The notes: generated from the letters alone by a model not told the origin. 64,000 nucleotides of DNA from Pseudomonas sp. GV071 (GCF_003050835.1 NZ_QAOJ01000002.1:1-64000); one strand, 5' to 3'; positions 54,184 through 63,687 are shown, counted from the stretch's first letter. Numbers and translations are program-made.

Positions 54184-54975
54184 CTAGTCAGGGATCTGGC
54201 CAGGGTCTTGCCCGGTCGGCCCGCTGACTTCAGTGGCGGATGCAAAGCCATGGGCGGCGAAGATTTTTTCGTAGGTGCCGTCGTCACGCATGGCCTGCAT
54301 GGCCCGGTTGAAGCGCTCAACAATCTCCTTGGCCTGCGGGTGGCTGTTGCGCACCAGAATGTGCAGGCCGTTTTCGCTTAGCGGCTTGGGCAGGAACTCC
54401 AGCTGTGGCTCAATGCCCTGCAGCTCGTACTGGAAGTAATGGCGGGCCACCAGCTCATCTTCGAGGGTCAATTGCACCCGCCCGGCGGCAAGCATGCGCG
54501 CGCCCATGGCGAAATCCACCACGGGGACCTTGAGCAGCTGTTGGTCGGCATCGAATGCCGGCTGATACGAATAACCGCGGACCACGGCGATGCTGGCGGG
54601 GCCCAGGTCGCTCAGGCTGCGGAACTGGGTGTCGGTGCCTTTGCGTCGCAGAAAACGAATGCGGTTGATCAGGTACGGCTGGGAGAACACCCCATAGGTG
54701 GCGCGTTCGGCGTCGTACCAGGCGCTGACCACGATGTCGTAGTCGCCCACCTGCACGCCATACAGCACCCGCGCCCAGGGCACCTGAAAGTACGAACTGG
54801 AGTAACCGGCGCGCTTCAGCGCGGTGATCACCAGGTCGCTGGAAAGGCCGTTGTTGAGCAAATTGACATCGTTGAACGGCGGCCAGGTGTTGGCCACCAG
54901 GCGCAATGTCTCGGCAGGCACCGAGGCACTACAGGCTAGGACCAGCCACAACATAAGGCGCGGAAGAAACTTCAT
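54184..54975 (-). CDS. Orphan family-3 solute-binding protein
   Basis: This 263-residue periplasmic protein has a signal peptide (MKFLPRLMLWLVLACSASVPA) and an amino-acid-binding-type fold (SBP_bac_3): LVANTWPPFNDVNLLNNG at the start and YDIVVSAWYDAERATYGVFS in the middle. No permease or ATPase lies near, so it probably does not serve a nearby transporter. Such orphan proteins are sometimes sensory. The gene converges with the GGEEF gene with no gap between stops. The 33-residue extension upstream is rejected because the signal peptide is interior to it. Confidence 0.85.
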   Translation of the reverse strand: MKFLPRLMLWLVLACSASVPAETLRLVANTWPPFNDVNLLNNGLSSDLVITALKRAGYSSSYFQVPWARVLYGVQVGDYDIVVSAWYDAERATYGVFSQPYLINRIRFLRRKGTDTQFRSLSDLGPASIAVVRGYSYQPAFDADQQLLKVPVVDFAMGARMLAAGRVQLTLEDELVARHYFQYELQGIEPQLEFLPKPLSENGLHILVRNSHPQAKEIVERFNRAMQAMRDDGTYEKIFAAHGFASATEVSGPTGQDPGQIPD

Positions 54976-55130
54976 GCCTGGCGTCTTCTTAAATCCGGCT
55001 CCGGGATAAAACAGCTTAGTCAGGCCTGCGCCCACAACACCAGAGCCGATGATGGGAAACGCCAAGTTTTGCACACGGCTGCGCTAAACTGCCGCCCCGG
55101 AAGATCGGCTCAATGGCTCAGAGGTGTGCG

Positions 55131-56309
55131 GTGCAAGGTTCGGATGTGGTGATTATTGGCGCAGGCGCCGCCGGTTTGATGTGTGCACTGCAAGCCGCCG
55201 GGCGCGGCCGCCAGGTATTGCTGCTGGATCACGCCAACAAGGCCGGGAAAAAAATCCTGATGTCCGGTGGTGGCCGCTGCAACTTCACCAATATGTACAC
55301 GGAGCCCGCCAACTTTCTTTCGCAAAACCCGCACTTCTGCAAATCGGCGCTGGCGCGCTACACCCAGTGGGACTTTATCGAACTGGTGAGCAAACACGCG
55401 GTGCCCTACCACGAGAAAAAACTCGGCCAGCTGTTTTGCGATAACAAGGCCAGCGACATTCTCGAGATGCTCCTCACCGAGTGTGACCAGGCGGGGGTAA
55501 AGCTGCACCTGAACACCGCCGTCACCCAGATCGACAAAACCGAGGCCGGCTATCAGCTGCAAACCGGCATTGGCGCGCTCAGTTGCACTTCGCTGGTGAT
55601 CGCCACTGGCGGTCTGTCGATTCCCACCTTGGGCGCCACCGGCTTCGGTTACCAGGTGGCCAAGCAGTTCGGCCACAGCGTGCTGCCGACCCGCGCGGGC
55701 CTGGTGCCGTTCACCATCACCGACCAGCTCAAGGCGCTGTGCACCGAGCTGTCGGGCACTTCGGTGGATTGCCTGGTGAGCTGCAACGACGAGAGTTTTC
55801 GCGAGAACATTCTGTTCACCCACCGCGGCCTGAGCGGCCCGGCGATTCTGCAGATTTCCTCGTACTGGCTGCCCGGCCAGGCCGTGTCGATCAACCTGCT
55901 GCCCGACCACGACGTGCCGACCTGGCTTGCCGAGCAACAGGCCGAGCGCCCCAATAGCGAACTGAAAACCCTGCTGGGTGAGCTGTTCACCAAGAAGATG
56001 GCCAACCTGCTGGCCGAGCACTGGTTCGTCTCCAAACCGATGAAACAGTACACCCCGGCGGAGCTCGCGCAGATCGCCGAGCAGTTGGCCAACTGGCAGC
56101 TGGTGCCGGCCGGCACCGAAGGCTATCGCACGGCAGAAGTGACCCTGGGCGGCGTCGACACCAAAGAGGTGTCGTCAAAAACCATGGAGTCGCTGAAATC
56201 GCCGGGGCTGTATTTTGTCGGCGAGGTGCTGGACGTCACCGGCCACCTCGGCGGCTTCAACTTCCAATGGGCCTGGGCCTCGGCCTATGCGGCGGCGCAA
56301 TACGTGTAA
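55131..56309 (+). CDS. HI0933/BaiN-family flavoprotein
   Basis: The 392-residue cytoplasmic FAD/NAD-type protein belongs to the HI0933/YhiN/BaiN family. VVIIGAGAAGLMCALQAAGR is the dinucleotide-binding motif, KAGKKILMSGGGRCNFTN is the family signature and YFVGEVLDVTGHLGGFNFQW ends it. The physiological substrate is not known for most members. I chose the GTG at 55131, with GAGG six nt upstream; an ATG at 55,113 is the alternative. The gene stands alone between the solute-binding protein and the YccS-like gene. Confidence 0.87.
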   Translation: MQGSDVVIIGAGAAGLMCALQAAGRGRQVLLLDHANKAGKKILMSGGGRCNFTNMYTEPANFLSQNPHFCKSALARYTQWDFIELVSKHAVPYHEKKLGQLFCDNKASDILEMLLTECDQAGVKLHLNTAVTQIDKTEAGYQLQTGIGALSCTSLVIATGGLSIPTLGATGFGYQVAKQFGHSVLPTRAGLVPFTITDQLKALCTELSGTSVDCLVSCNDESFRENILFTHRGLSGPAILQISSYWLPGQAVSINLLPDHDVPTWLAEQQAERPNSELKTLLGELFTKKMANLLAEHWFVSKPMKQYTPAELAQIAEQLANWQLVPAGTEGYRTAEVTLGGVDTKEVSSKTMESLKSPGLYFVGEVLDVTGHLGGFNFQWAWASAYAAAQYV

Positions 56310-56473
56310 GCGCGACGTGACTTAGTGGCGCGGCGACAGTCCAACCTGGCTTGAATCGCCAAGCGCCGCGCGCTGATCGCCCACGGTTTTTGTTAAAACT
56401 GTACGGCAGCGGTTCGCAGTACGCGGCATATCCGCTCTAATCAACGTATCGCCAGTCAGGTTGTCTGCCCCCG

Positions 56474-58669
56474 ATGCCAGCTCCCACCATTCGCCAAACC
56501 CTGCGTCGCCTTTGGGCGCTGGATAAATTCAGCTACAGCCTGCGGGCGTTTATCGCCCTCACCGGGATCATGGCGCTGTGCTGGACGCAGGACGCCATGC
56601 ACCAGCTGATCCCGCTGTTCCTCGGGGTTATTGCCAGTGCCCTGGCCGAAACCGACGACAGTTGGCAGGGTCGCCTCAATGCCCTGCTGGTGACCCTGGC
56701 CTGTTTCAGCGTGGCTTCGGTGGCGGTGGAGTTGCTGTTTCCGATGCCGTGGGTGTTTGCCGCCTCGATGGCGTTGGCGAGTTTCTGCCTGACCATGCTC
56801 GGCGCCTTGGGCGAACGGTATGCGCGAATTGCCCAGGCCACGTTGATTCTCTCGGTGTACACCATGATCGGCGTGGACCAGCGCGACGGCGCCCAGGTCA
56901 GCTTCTGGCACGAGCCGATGCTGCTGGTGGCCGGCGCTGCCTGGTATGGCCTGCTGTCGGTGATCTGGCAGGCACTGTTCGCTCACCAGCCGGTGCAGCA
57001 GAGCCTGGCGGTGCTGTTCCGTGAACTGGGGCGGTTCCTCAAGCTGAAGTCAGCGCTGTTCGAGCCGATTCGCGGCGTCGACCTGGAGGACAAACGCCTG
57101 GCCCTGGCCAAGCAGAACGGCAAAGTGGTGGCGGCGCTCAACGCCAGCAAAGAGATGATCCTCAACCGCGTGGACAGCGCCCGCCCAGGGCAGAAAATCA
57201 GCCGCTACCTGAAGCTGTACTTCATGGCGCAAGACATCCACGAACGCGCCAGCTCCTCGCACTACCCGTACAACGAACTGGCCGAAGCGTTTTTCCACAG
57301 CGACGTGCTGTTCCGTTGCCAGCGCCTGCTGCGCCAGCAAGGCTGGGCCTGCCAGCAACTGGGCGAGGCCATTCAGCTGCGCCAGAGCTTCGACTACGGC
57401 GGCCACTCCGCCCAGGCCCTCACCGACCTGCAAGCCTCGCTGGAACACCTGCGCATTCAAAGCAACCCGGCCTGGCGCAGCCTGCTGCGCTCGCTGCGGG
57501 CGCTGGCGAACAACCTCGGCACCCTGAACAACCTGCTGTGCAACGCCAACAACCCCGACGCCCTCGCCGAAGAGCAGGACAGCAGCTTGCTCGACCGCTC
57601 GCCGCGCTCGTTCAAAGACATCGTCGGGCGCATTCGCCTGCAACTGACGCCGACCTCGTTGCTGTTCCGCCACGCCCTGCGCCTGGCCATCGCGCTGAGC
57701 GTGGGCTACGGCATGCTGCACCTGATTCACCCCGAGGAAGGCTACTGGATCATCCTCACCACCCTGTTTGTCTGCCAGCCCAACTACGGCGCCACGCGCA
57801 AAAAACTCATGCAGCGGATTGGCGGCACGGTGATCGGCCTGGTTCTCGGCTGGGCGCTGTTCGACCTGTTCCCCGGCGCGCTGATTCAGGCGATGTTTGC
57901 GGTGGTGGCCGGGGTGGTGTTCTTCGCCAACCGGGCCACGCGCTACATGCTGTCGACGGCAGCCATCACCCTGATGGTGATGTTCTGCTTCAACCAGGTG
58001 GGCGACGGTTACGGGCTGATCGTGCCGCGCCTGGTCGACACCCTGCTCGGCGCGCTGATCGCCGGCCTGGCGGTGTTCCTGATCCTGCCGGACTGGCAAG
58101 GTCGGCGGCTGAATCAGGTAGTGGCCAACACCCTTAGCTGCAACAGCCATTACCTCAAGCAGATCATGCTGCAGTACGCCGCCGGCAAGCGTGACGACCT
58201 GGCCTACCGCCTGGCCCGGCGCAATGCGCACAACGCCGATGCGGCGTTGTCGAGCACCCTGGCCAATATGCTCATGGAGCCTGGGCACTTCCGCAAAGAA
58301 GCGGACGTTGGCTTCCGTTTCCTGGTGCTATCGCACACCTTGTTGAGCTACCTGTCGGCCCTCGGCGCCCACCGTGGCGAACCGCTGCCCGGCGCCGCCG
58401 AGCCTGGGCTGATCAGCCAGGCCGCCGCTACCCTGGCCAACTCGCTGGATGAAGTGGCGCAGAACCTGGCGCAGAAAACCCCGGTGGTGATCCACAGCGA
58501 CGCCGAGGAAAACCTCGCCAAGGAACTTGAGCAACTGCCGGAAGAAATGGACGACCGCGAACGGCTGGTGCAAAGCGAACTGGCCTTGATCTGCCGTCAG
58601 CTGAGCCCGTTGCGGACGCTGGCCGCGCACGTGTTGCGCGACCCGGTGAGTATCAACGCCCCGGGTTGA
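56474..58669 (+). CDS. yccS: YccS-like FUSC-family inner-membrane protein
   Basis: The 731-residue protein is a YccS/YhfK-type integral membrane protein of the fusaric-acid-resistance-like group. It has two blocks of hydrophobic segments (about residues 25-170 and 395-530) separated by a long helical cytoplasmic region, and a helical C-terminal domain. RATRYMLSTAAITLMVMFCF-type segments in the second block are typical. Its biochemical role is not established; relatives are proposed aromatic-compound efflux proteins. The start is at 56474. A palindrome pair follows the stop. Confidence 0.9.
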   Translation: MPAPTIRQTLRRLWALDKFSYSLRAFIALTGIMALCWTQDAMHQLIPLFLGVIASALAETDDSWQGRLNALLVTLACFSVASVAVELLFPMPWVFAASMALASFCLTMLGALGERYARIAQATLILSVYTMIGVDQRDGAQVSFWHEPMLLVAGAAWYGLLSVIWQALFAHQPVQQSLAVLFRELGRFLKLKSALFEPIRGVDLEDKRLALAKQNGKVVAALNASKEMILNRVDSARPGQKISRYLKLYFMAQDIHERASSSHYPYNELAEAFFHSDVLFRCQRLLRQQGWACQQLGEAIQLRQSFDYGGHSAQALTDLQASLEHLRIQSNPAWRSLLRSLRALANNLGTLNNLLCNANNPDALAEEQDSSLLDRSPRSFKDIVGRIRLQLTPTSLLFRHALRLAIALSVGYGMLHLIHPEEGYWIILTTLFVCQPNYGATRKKLMQRIGGTVIGLVLGWALFDLFPGALIQAMFAVVAGVVFFANRATRYMLSTAAITLMVMFCFNQVGDGYGLIVPRLVDTLLGALIAGLAVFLILPDWQGRRLNQVVANTLSCNSHYLKQIMLQYAAGKRDDLAYRLARRNAHNADAALSSTLANMLMEPGHFRKEADVGFRFLVLSHTLLSYLSALGAHRGEPLPGAAEPGLISQAAATLANSLDEVAQNLAQKTPVVIHSDAEENLAKELEQLPEEMDDRERLVQSELALICRQLSPLRTLAAHVLRDPVSINAPG

Positions 58670-58689
58670 TAAAAATCGCCCATCACACT

Positions 58690-58796
58690 CCGTCATTCCG
58701 GCGCAGGCCGGAATCCAGAATTGTTCAGGTAACTACGTTTGCCGGGGCATTCTGGGTCCCAGCCTGCGCTGCGGTCCGACGATTCGGGACGACGGA
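58690..58796. repeat. Palindromes of the CTGGGTCCCAGC family
   Basis: CATTCCGGCGCAGGCCGGAA and, further on, CTGGGTCCCAGCCTGCGCTG repeat the element at 10,786 nearly base for base near 58,757-58,796. Confidence 0.75.
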
Positions 58797-58816
58797 GTGG
58801 GGGCCAATACCGGGCT

Positions 58817-59674
58817 CTAGCGCAGCATATCCGCCAGCGCATCAATCTCTTCGCGGTGCACGGTGATCAGTTGCAGGCCGCCATTGATATCGAGCTGGTT
58901 GTAGGGCGGTAGCAATTTGCCGAAGCCACTCAGGCTTTGCAGCGGCGGCAGGTCGGCGGCGTGGTCGAAGCCTTTGAGGCGGTGGTAGCGCGCCAGGTTG
59001 ACCAGGTCGATCAACTCCATGTGATAACCGACGCTGCGGGTTTCCCAAGCGCCGCTGTTGCGCACGATATCCACCAATTCCTCATCCACCGCCCACTTGC
59101 GCAGCAGGATGATGCCCAGGGACTTGCTGTATTCATTGCACAGCGCCAGGTACAGCTCGCGCGACGGCACCTCGTCGTCCTTGAAGGCGGATAACAGCGC
59201 CAACGAACCCAACTCACTCATCAAGCTGGCCAGCAGCGCTTGTTCGGGCTGCACATGGCTGACCTTGGCCGCCAGAAACCCGCAGATGCAGGCCTGCAGA
59301 ATCAGGCGCTCCCAGGCTTCCATAAAGAGCTTCTTGTGGGTGGCACTGTGCAGGGTGAACAGGCTTTGGATGCTGTGGACCATGGTGATGCGGTCGACCT
59401 GGCCGACGCCCAGCACCTGCATCACGTCCTTGAGGGTTTTCGGACCGCGGCGGGTGCGGTTGAGGGGGCTGGAACAGTACTTGATCAGCAGCGCGGCCAG
59501 GGCCGGGTCGCGGCTGATCAGCTTGCTCAGAACCTCCAGGCTGATATCCGGGCTGCGCAAGGCTTTGCGAATTTCCAGGGTCAGCGCCGGCAAGCTGGGC
59601 AGCTGCTCCGCGCCAGACATCAACTGCGTTACCACCTGGCGATAGCGCGCGTAGCCGCTCAACACTGCCGACAT
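58817..59674 (-). CDS. HDOD domain protein
   Basis: The 285-residue protein consists of one HDOD domain, with LPSLPALTLEIRKALRSPDI and SRDPALAALLIKYCSSPLN near the start and no HD-GYP catalytic motif. HDOD proteins are regulatory and often tied to cyclic-di-GMP or stress signalling, but no direct partner is visible here. The chosen ATG at 59674 has GGAG 9 nt upstream; a GTG three codons earlier is possible. It lies between the YccS-like gene and a REP pair. Confidence 0.88.
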   Translation of the reverse strand: MSAVLSGYARYRQVVTQLMSGAEQLPSLPALTLEIRKALRSPDISLEVLSKLISRDPALAALLIKYCSSPLNRTRRGPKTLKDVMQVLGVGQVDRITMVHSIQSLFTLHSATHKKLFMEAWERLILQACICGFLAAKVSHVQPEQALLASLMSELGSLALLSAFKDDEVPSRELYLALCNEYSKSLGIILLRKWAVDEELVDIVRNSGAWETRSVGYHMELIDLVNLARYHRLKGFDHAADLPPLQSLSGFGKLLPPYNQLDINGGLQLITVHREEIDALADMLR

Positions 59675-59771
59675 GAAACCCACTCCAGCGCGAAACCGTG
59701 ATGCAGTACAGGCTAATCGCTATCACCGCATTTGCCCATTGGCCGCCCGTCTGAAGTCGCAGGCAGTGACC

Positions 59772-59837
59772 TGTAGGAGCTGCTTTAGGCGAGATGCTGT
59801 TAAATCAAAAAGCATCGCGGCTAAAGCCGCTCCTACG
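59772..59837. repeat. REP palindrome pair
   Basis: CTGTAGGAGCTGCTTTAGGC and an inverted CATCGCGGCTAAAGCCGCTC unit lie between the divergent HDOD and DUF2789 genes. Confidence 0.85.
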
Positions 59838-59917
59838 GGATGGACGCAGGCAGGTTGAACCCTGTGCAAAGCCCGACAGTCCCACCCTTATGCCTGCTCG
59901 CCCACTGAGGACTCACC

Positions 59918-60160
59918 ATGGAACGCAACAAGCACGATCTGCCCGCCCTGTTTCAACAGTTGGGTTTGCCGTCCGAGCCCGATGAGATTGCCCAGTTCAT
60001 TGCCAGCCATTCGCCGCTGCCGGATGAAATCAAGGTATCCAAGGCCAGCTTCTGGTCGCCGTCACAGCAAGCTTTTTTGCAGGACGAAATTCTCGATGAC
60101 TCCGACTGGGCGCCGGTGGTCGATCAGCTCAACGTGCTGCTGCGCAAGAAGGTGCCTTAG
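59918..60160 (+). CDS. DUF2789 small protein
   Basis: This 80-residue acidic protein matches the DUF2789 pattern: LPALFQQLGLPSEPDEIAQF, then ASFWSPSQQAFLQDEILDDSDW. It has no signal peptide and no known function. GAGGA precedes the start. Its stop codon overlaps the convergent YgjP-like gene by 4 nt. Proteins of this family are common in pseudomonads and usually stand alone. Confidence 0.85.
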   Translation: MERNKHDLPALFQQLGLPSEPDEIAQFIASHSPLPDEIKVSKASFWSPSQQAFLQDEILDDSDWAPVVDQLNVLLRKKVP

Positions 60161-60684
60161 CCCTCAGCTTTGCCTTCTAGCTTGGCCAGGTCGCGCCAGG
60201 TGAGGTACACGCGCAGGTCGAACTCCAGTTGGTGGTAGCCCGGCAGCATGTACTCGCAGAGTTTGTAGAAGGCCTTGTTGTGGTCGGACTCTTTCAGGTG
60301 TGCCAGTTCGTGCACCACGATCATGCGCAGAAACTCCGGCGCCGCCTCCTTGAATAGCGCCGCCACGCGAATCTCTTTCTTGGCTTTGAGCTTGCCGCCT
60401 TGCACCCGCGAGATAGCGGTGTGCAGCCCGAGCGCGCGGTGTGTCAGGTCCAGGCGGTTGTCGAACAGCACCTTGTCGATGGCCGGCGCATTACGCAGGT
60501 GCTCCTGCTTCAGCTCCAGGGTGTAGCTGTACAGCGCCTTGTCGCTCTGGACTGCGTGCTTGTCCGGATAACGCTGCTGCAAATACTCCCCCAGACGATT
60601 GCTGGCGATCAGTTGCCGCACCTGCTCTTGCAGGGCGGGCGGGTAAGCTTGCAGATACTTCAAGGGAGAAAGCAGCGGAGGCAT
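60157..60684 (-). CDS. YgjP-like zinc metallopeptidase (DUF45)
   Basis: The product is 175 residues. The HELAH motif (in VVHELAHLKESDH) and a downstream histidine fit the zinc site of the YgjP/DUF45 metallohydrolase family. The N-terminus (LKYLQAYPPALQEQVRQLIA) is helical. No signal peptide is seen. The start is uncertain: I chose the ATG at 60684, though a longer in-frame frame to 60,780 and a shorter TTG start are possible. The substrate is unknown. It overlaps the DUF2789 gene tail-to-tail by 4 nt. Confidence 0.82.
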   Translation of the reverse strand: MPPLLSPLKYLQAYPPALQEQVRQLIASNRLGEYLQQRYPDKHAVQSDKALYSYTLELKQEHLRNAPAIDKVLFDNRLDLTHRALGLHTAISRVQGGKLKAKKEIRVAALFKEAAPEFLRMIVVHELAHLKESDHNKAFYKLCEYMLPGYHQLEFDLRVYLTWRDLAKLEGKAEG

Positions 60685-60949
60685 GGGCAGCCAGTCGTCG
60701 GCATCGGGCGGCCAGTTTAACCAAGGCAGCCCACCGGGCAAAACGCCAGCTTTTTTCGCCCGATGAAGCACATCAAGCACTTGCGTAATTCACCGGCAAA
60801 AACAGCGCAACGGCCGTCGTTTTCATGACAGCGCAAGGGCGACGAAAGGCATTCAAGGGCGCTAGACACAGCACGATAACCAGGCCGCGGGACACTTGGG
60901 CAACACCGTTGGGTTGCACCGTAACTACCTCTCCCGCGGAGAGACTTTG

Positions 60950-61660
60950 ATGATCGACCTTGCTACTTGGAACCTGTCCATCCCTGTTGGCGTACCGGCC
61001 ACGACCATTCAGACCCCTGTGCTGGTGGGCGGTTATCAGGATTACTACTTCAAGGCGGACAACGGTTCGATCTTTTTCTGGGCGCCCGTCAACGGCACCA
61101 CCACCGACAGCGCCAGCTACCCGCGCAGCGAACTGCGTGAAACCTTCGCCGACAGCAAACTGCGCAACTGGACCTACCCCAGCGCCGACAACTTCCTGCG
61201 CGCCGCCGTGGCCGTCAACCAAGTGCCCTCGACCGGCAAAGTGGTGATCGGCCAGATTCACGCCTACGGCAGTTCCAAACCGATGGTGAAGCTCGAGTTC
61301 CAGTACAAAACCAAGACCGCCACCGCCAACATCGTCGCCAAGGTCCGCACCACGCCGCTGGACGAAGAAGGCCAGGTGATCACCGTGCTCAGCGGGATGA
61401 AGCTCAACCAGCGCTTCACCTACACCCTGCACCTGACGCCCAAGGGCTCGCTGGTGATCAACGTCAACAGCGCGCAGTGGTCGACCGTGATGGATCCGAG
61501 CTGGGCACCCAAGCCGCTGTACTTCAAGGCGGGGGTGTACACCCAGGACAACGAAGGCAACGAAACCGAAGCCGGTGCGGCGACGTTTTATGTGCTGAAG
61601 ATTGACCATACGGCGGTGGCGGCGACCACTGCGACTACTGCCGCAAAAACCACAAAATAA
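60950..61660 (+). CDS. PL7-family alginate-lyase-like protein
   Basis: The 236-residue protein has the three motifs of polysaccharide lyase family 7: RSELRE, QIH (in GQIHAYG) and YFKAGVYTQ. These form the active-site cleft of alginate lyases that cut by beta-elimination. No signal peptide is present at the chosen ATG (60950), nor in the 18-residue upstream extension, so it is cytoplasmic or exported by a non-Sec route. The tail is rich in Ala, Thr and Lys. No other alginate gene lies near. A shared hairpin terminator separates it from fba. Confidence 0.88.
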   Translation: MIDLATWNLSIPVGVPATTIQTPVLVGGYQDYYFKADNGSIFFWAPVNGTTTDSASYPRSELRETFADSKLRNWTYPSADNFLRAAVAVNQVPSTGKVVIGQIHAYGSSKPMVKLEFQYKTKTATANIVAKVRTTPLDEEGQVITVLSGMKLNQRFTYTLHLTPKGSLVINVNSAQWSTVMDPSWAPKPLYFKAGVYTQDNEGNETEAGAATFYVLKIDHTAVAATTATTAAKTTK

Positions 61661-61670
61661 CCAAACACCG

Positions 61671-61701
61671 GTCATTCCCGCGCAGGCGGGAATGACCGGT
61701 G
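61671..61701. repeat. Palindrome of the CATTCCCGCGCAGGCGGGAA family
   Basis: CGGTCATTCCCGCGC pairs with GCGGGAATGACCG. It follows the lyase stop by about 10 nt and could help end its transcript. Confidence 0.75.
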
Positions 61702-61716
61702 TTTGGTTTGGAAAAT

Positions 61717-61744
61717 AAAAAGCCCGCCATATAGGCGGGCTTTT
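61717..61744. terminator. Bidirectional Rho-independent terminator
   Basis: GCCCGCC (61,722-61,728) pairs with GGCGGGC (61,734-61,740), flanked by A and T runs on both sides. It lies between the convergent lyase and fba genes and can serve both. Confidence 0.85.
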
Positions 61745-61765
61745 GAGCGGCTAACGCCAGCGAAC

Positions 61766-62830
61766 TTAGTTCACCTTGGCGTTCAGCTCACCCTTGGCAT
61801 AACGCTGGAACATCGCTTCGAGGGAGATCGGTTTGATCTTCGAGGCGTTGCCGGCGGTGCCGAAGGCTTCGTAGCGGGCGATGCAGACGTCGCGCATGGC
61901 TTTGACGGTTTCGCCAAAGAATTTGCGTGGGTCGAATTCGCTTGGGTTGGTGGCCATCAGGCGGCGCATGGCACCGGTAGACGCCAGACGCAGGTCGGTG
62001 TCGATGTTGACCTTGCGCACGCCGTGCTTGATGCCTTCGACGATTTCTTCAACCGGTACGCCGTAGGTTTCTTTGATGTCGCCGCCGTACTGGTTGATGA
62101 TCGCCAGCCACTCTTGCGGTACCGAGGAAGAACCGTGCATCACCAGGTGGGTGTTGGGGATGCGCTTGTGGATTTCCTTGATGCGGTCGATGGCCAGCAC
62201 GTCGCCGGTAGGCGGCTTGGTGAACTTGTAAGCGCCGTGGCTGGTGCCGATGGCGATGGCCAGGGCATCAACCTGGGTCTTCTTGACGAAGTCAGCAGCT
62301 TCTTCCGGGTCGGTGAGCATCTGGCTGTGGTCGAGCACGCCTTCGGCGCCGATGCCGTCTTCTTCACCGGCCATGCCGGTTTCCAGCGAACCCAGGCAAC
62401 CCAGCTCGCCTTCTACCGACACGCCGCAGGCGTGGGCCATGGCCACGGTCTGTTGGGTAACGCGGACGTTGTAGTCGTAGTCGGTTGGGGTTTTGCCGTC
62501 TTCGCCCAGCGAGCCGTCCATCATCACCGAGCTGAAGCCCAGTTGGATCGAGCGCTGGCAGACGTCAGGGCTGGTGCCGTGGTCCTGGTGCATGCACACC
62601 GGGATGTGCGGGAATTCTTCGATTGCCGCGAGGATCAGGTGACGCAGGAACGGTGCGCCCGCGTATTTCCGTGCACCGGCCGAAGCCTGCACGATCACCG
62701 GGGAGTCGGTCTTGTCAGCCGCTTCCATGATGGCGCGCATCTGTTCCAGGTTGTTGACGTTGAAAGCTGGAACGCCGTAGCCGAATTCGGCGGCGTGGTC
62801 CAGCATCTGGCGCATGCTGATAAGTGCCAT
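61766..62830 (-). CDS. fba: Class II fructose-1,6-bisphosphate aldolase
   Basis: Fba splits fructose-1,6-bisphosphate into glyceraldehyde-3-phosphate and dihydroxyacetone phosphate, or runs in reverse during gluconeogenesis. The 354-residue class II enzyme has the zinc-ligand motif [23 protein letters not shown] near the start and [16 protein letters not shown] precedes the ATG. The upstream genes lead back to pgk, as in other pseudomonads, with three small lipoprotein-type genes between. Confidence 0.96.
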   Translation of the reverse strand: MALISMRQMLDHAAEFGYGVPAFNVNNLEQMRAIMEAADKTDSPVIVQASAGARKYAGAPFLRHLILAAIEEFPHIPVCMHQDHGTSPDVCQRSIQLGFSSVMMDGSLGEDGKTPTDYDYNVRVTQQTVAMAHACGVSVEGELGCLGSLETGMAGEEDGIGAEGVLDHSQMLTDPEEAADFVKKTQVDALAIAIGTSHGAYKFTKPPTGDVLAIDRIKEIHKRIPNTHLVMHGSSSVPQEWLAIINQYGGDIKETYGVPVEEIVEGIKHGVRKVNIDTDLRLASTGAMRRLMATNPSEFDPRKFFGETVKAMRDVCIARYEAFGTAGNASKIKPISLEAMFQRYAKGELNAKVN

Positions 62831-62935
62831 GGTTTAACTATCTCCCGGTTTCGCTAGTTAATCGTGCAAGCCTGCAACTGCGGGCATTGTATAGGCGAAG
62901 AAGGCGCTGCGTTAGGCCCTCTGCCGTGTGAATAC

Positions 62936-63268
62936 TCAGTGGGCTTTGCAGCCCCGGCCAATCAGGTCGTTGTTGGCAACCCAGTAAAGCAGGCCTTCCT
63001 GTCCTTTTATGTGAAAGGCCAGAACATCGCTGCTATAGAAAGCCCCGGTCTCTACAGGTTCCTGTTTGAGCCGATAAACGATGTCGCCACCGCCCAGGCG
63101 GACATCCACCGCGCGTTGGTCCGACTCGGCATAACGCCACAGGACCTTGGCCTGGCTGTCGCAGGTCCAGGTGGTCCACTGCTCAGTGGGTTGCGAGCTG
63201 GCACAGCCAGTCAGCACGCCACCAGCAGCAAGCAATACGAGGGCCATCCGGCCCATTACGCCTTTCAT
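62936..63268 (-). CDS. MliC-family lysozyme-inhibitor-like lipoprotein
   Basis: The 110-residue product has a lipoprotein signal peptide with the lipobox LTGC (the cysteine in GGVLTGCASS). A small MliC-type beta domain follows, with TWTCDSQAKVLWRY near the start and YWVANNDLIGRGC at the end. MliC proteins inhibit C-type lysozyme; activity here is an inference. AGGAG lies 5 nt before the ATG at 63268, so a GTG two codons earlier is rejected. It is the last of three small lipoprotein genes between pgk and fba. Confidence 0.85.
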   Translation of the reverse strand: MKGVMGRMALVLLAAGGVLTGCASSQPTEQWTTWTCDSQAKVLWRYAESDQRAVDVRLGGGDIVYRLKQEPVETGAFYSSDVLAFHIKGQEGLLYWVANNDLIGRGCKAH

Positions 63269-63329
63269 CCACACTCCTAATGGGCCAGCGTTGGCTTGCC
63301 CGGCTTTGCCTCAATCAAGGGCGGCTCAG

Positions 63330-63530
63330 TCAGGGGCAATTTTGCTCGTGACTGTCAGACATTGGTTCGCCAGTGCTCTGCGCTTCCACCCGCTGATCAT
63401 TCTGATTGGTCGGCAGGCTGATCTGCGCGGGGCTCATCACCTCGCAGGTACTCGGTGAGCCACCGCCGGCACAGCCGGTCAGTAGCACTAACAACGAAGC
63501 GGACAGCAGGGCAACGCAAGAGCGGTTCAT
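63330..63530 (-). CDS. Small lipoprotein of unknown function
   Basis: This 66-residue product has a signal peptide (MNRSCVALLSASLLVLL) and the lipobox LTGC, leaving a mature part of about 45 residues rich in Ser, Gln and Pro. Two further cysteines (in STCEV and EQNCP) may form a disulphide. I do not recognise the mature sequence. It lies between two other small lipoprotein-type genes on the same strand. Confidence 0.7.
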   Translation of the reverse strand: MNRSCVALLSASLLVLLTGCAGGGSPSTCEVMSPAQISLPTNQNDQRVEAQSTGEPMSDSHEQNCP

Positions 63531-63614
63531 GGCAGGTCTTCCTTTACGCGGGAGGTTATTAGCAGTGACCTATTGGCCGCTGAAATAGTTGCTCCTGCGT
63601 GACCGCCTCAACCG

Positions 63615-63678
63615 CTTCGCGAGCAAGCTCGCCCCTACAGGTCATGTTTTGCACCGTAGGAGCGAGCTTGCTCGCGAA
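63615..63678. repeat. Palindrome pair of a second REP-like family
   Basis: TTCGCGAGCAAGCTCGCCCC and an inverted GGAGCGAGCTTGCTCGCGAA face each other. This class occurs once here and is distinct from the GGCTTTAGCCGC family. Confidence 0.8.
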
Positions 63679-63687
63679 TTGCACTGC

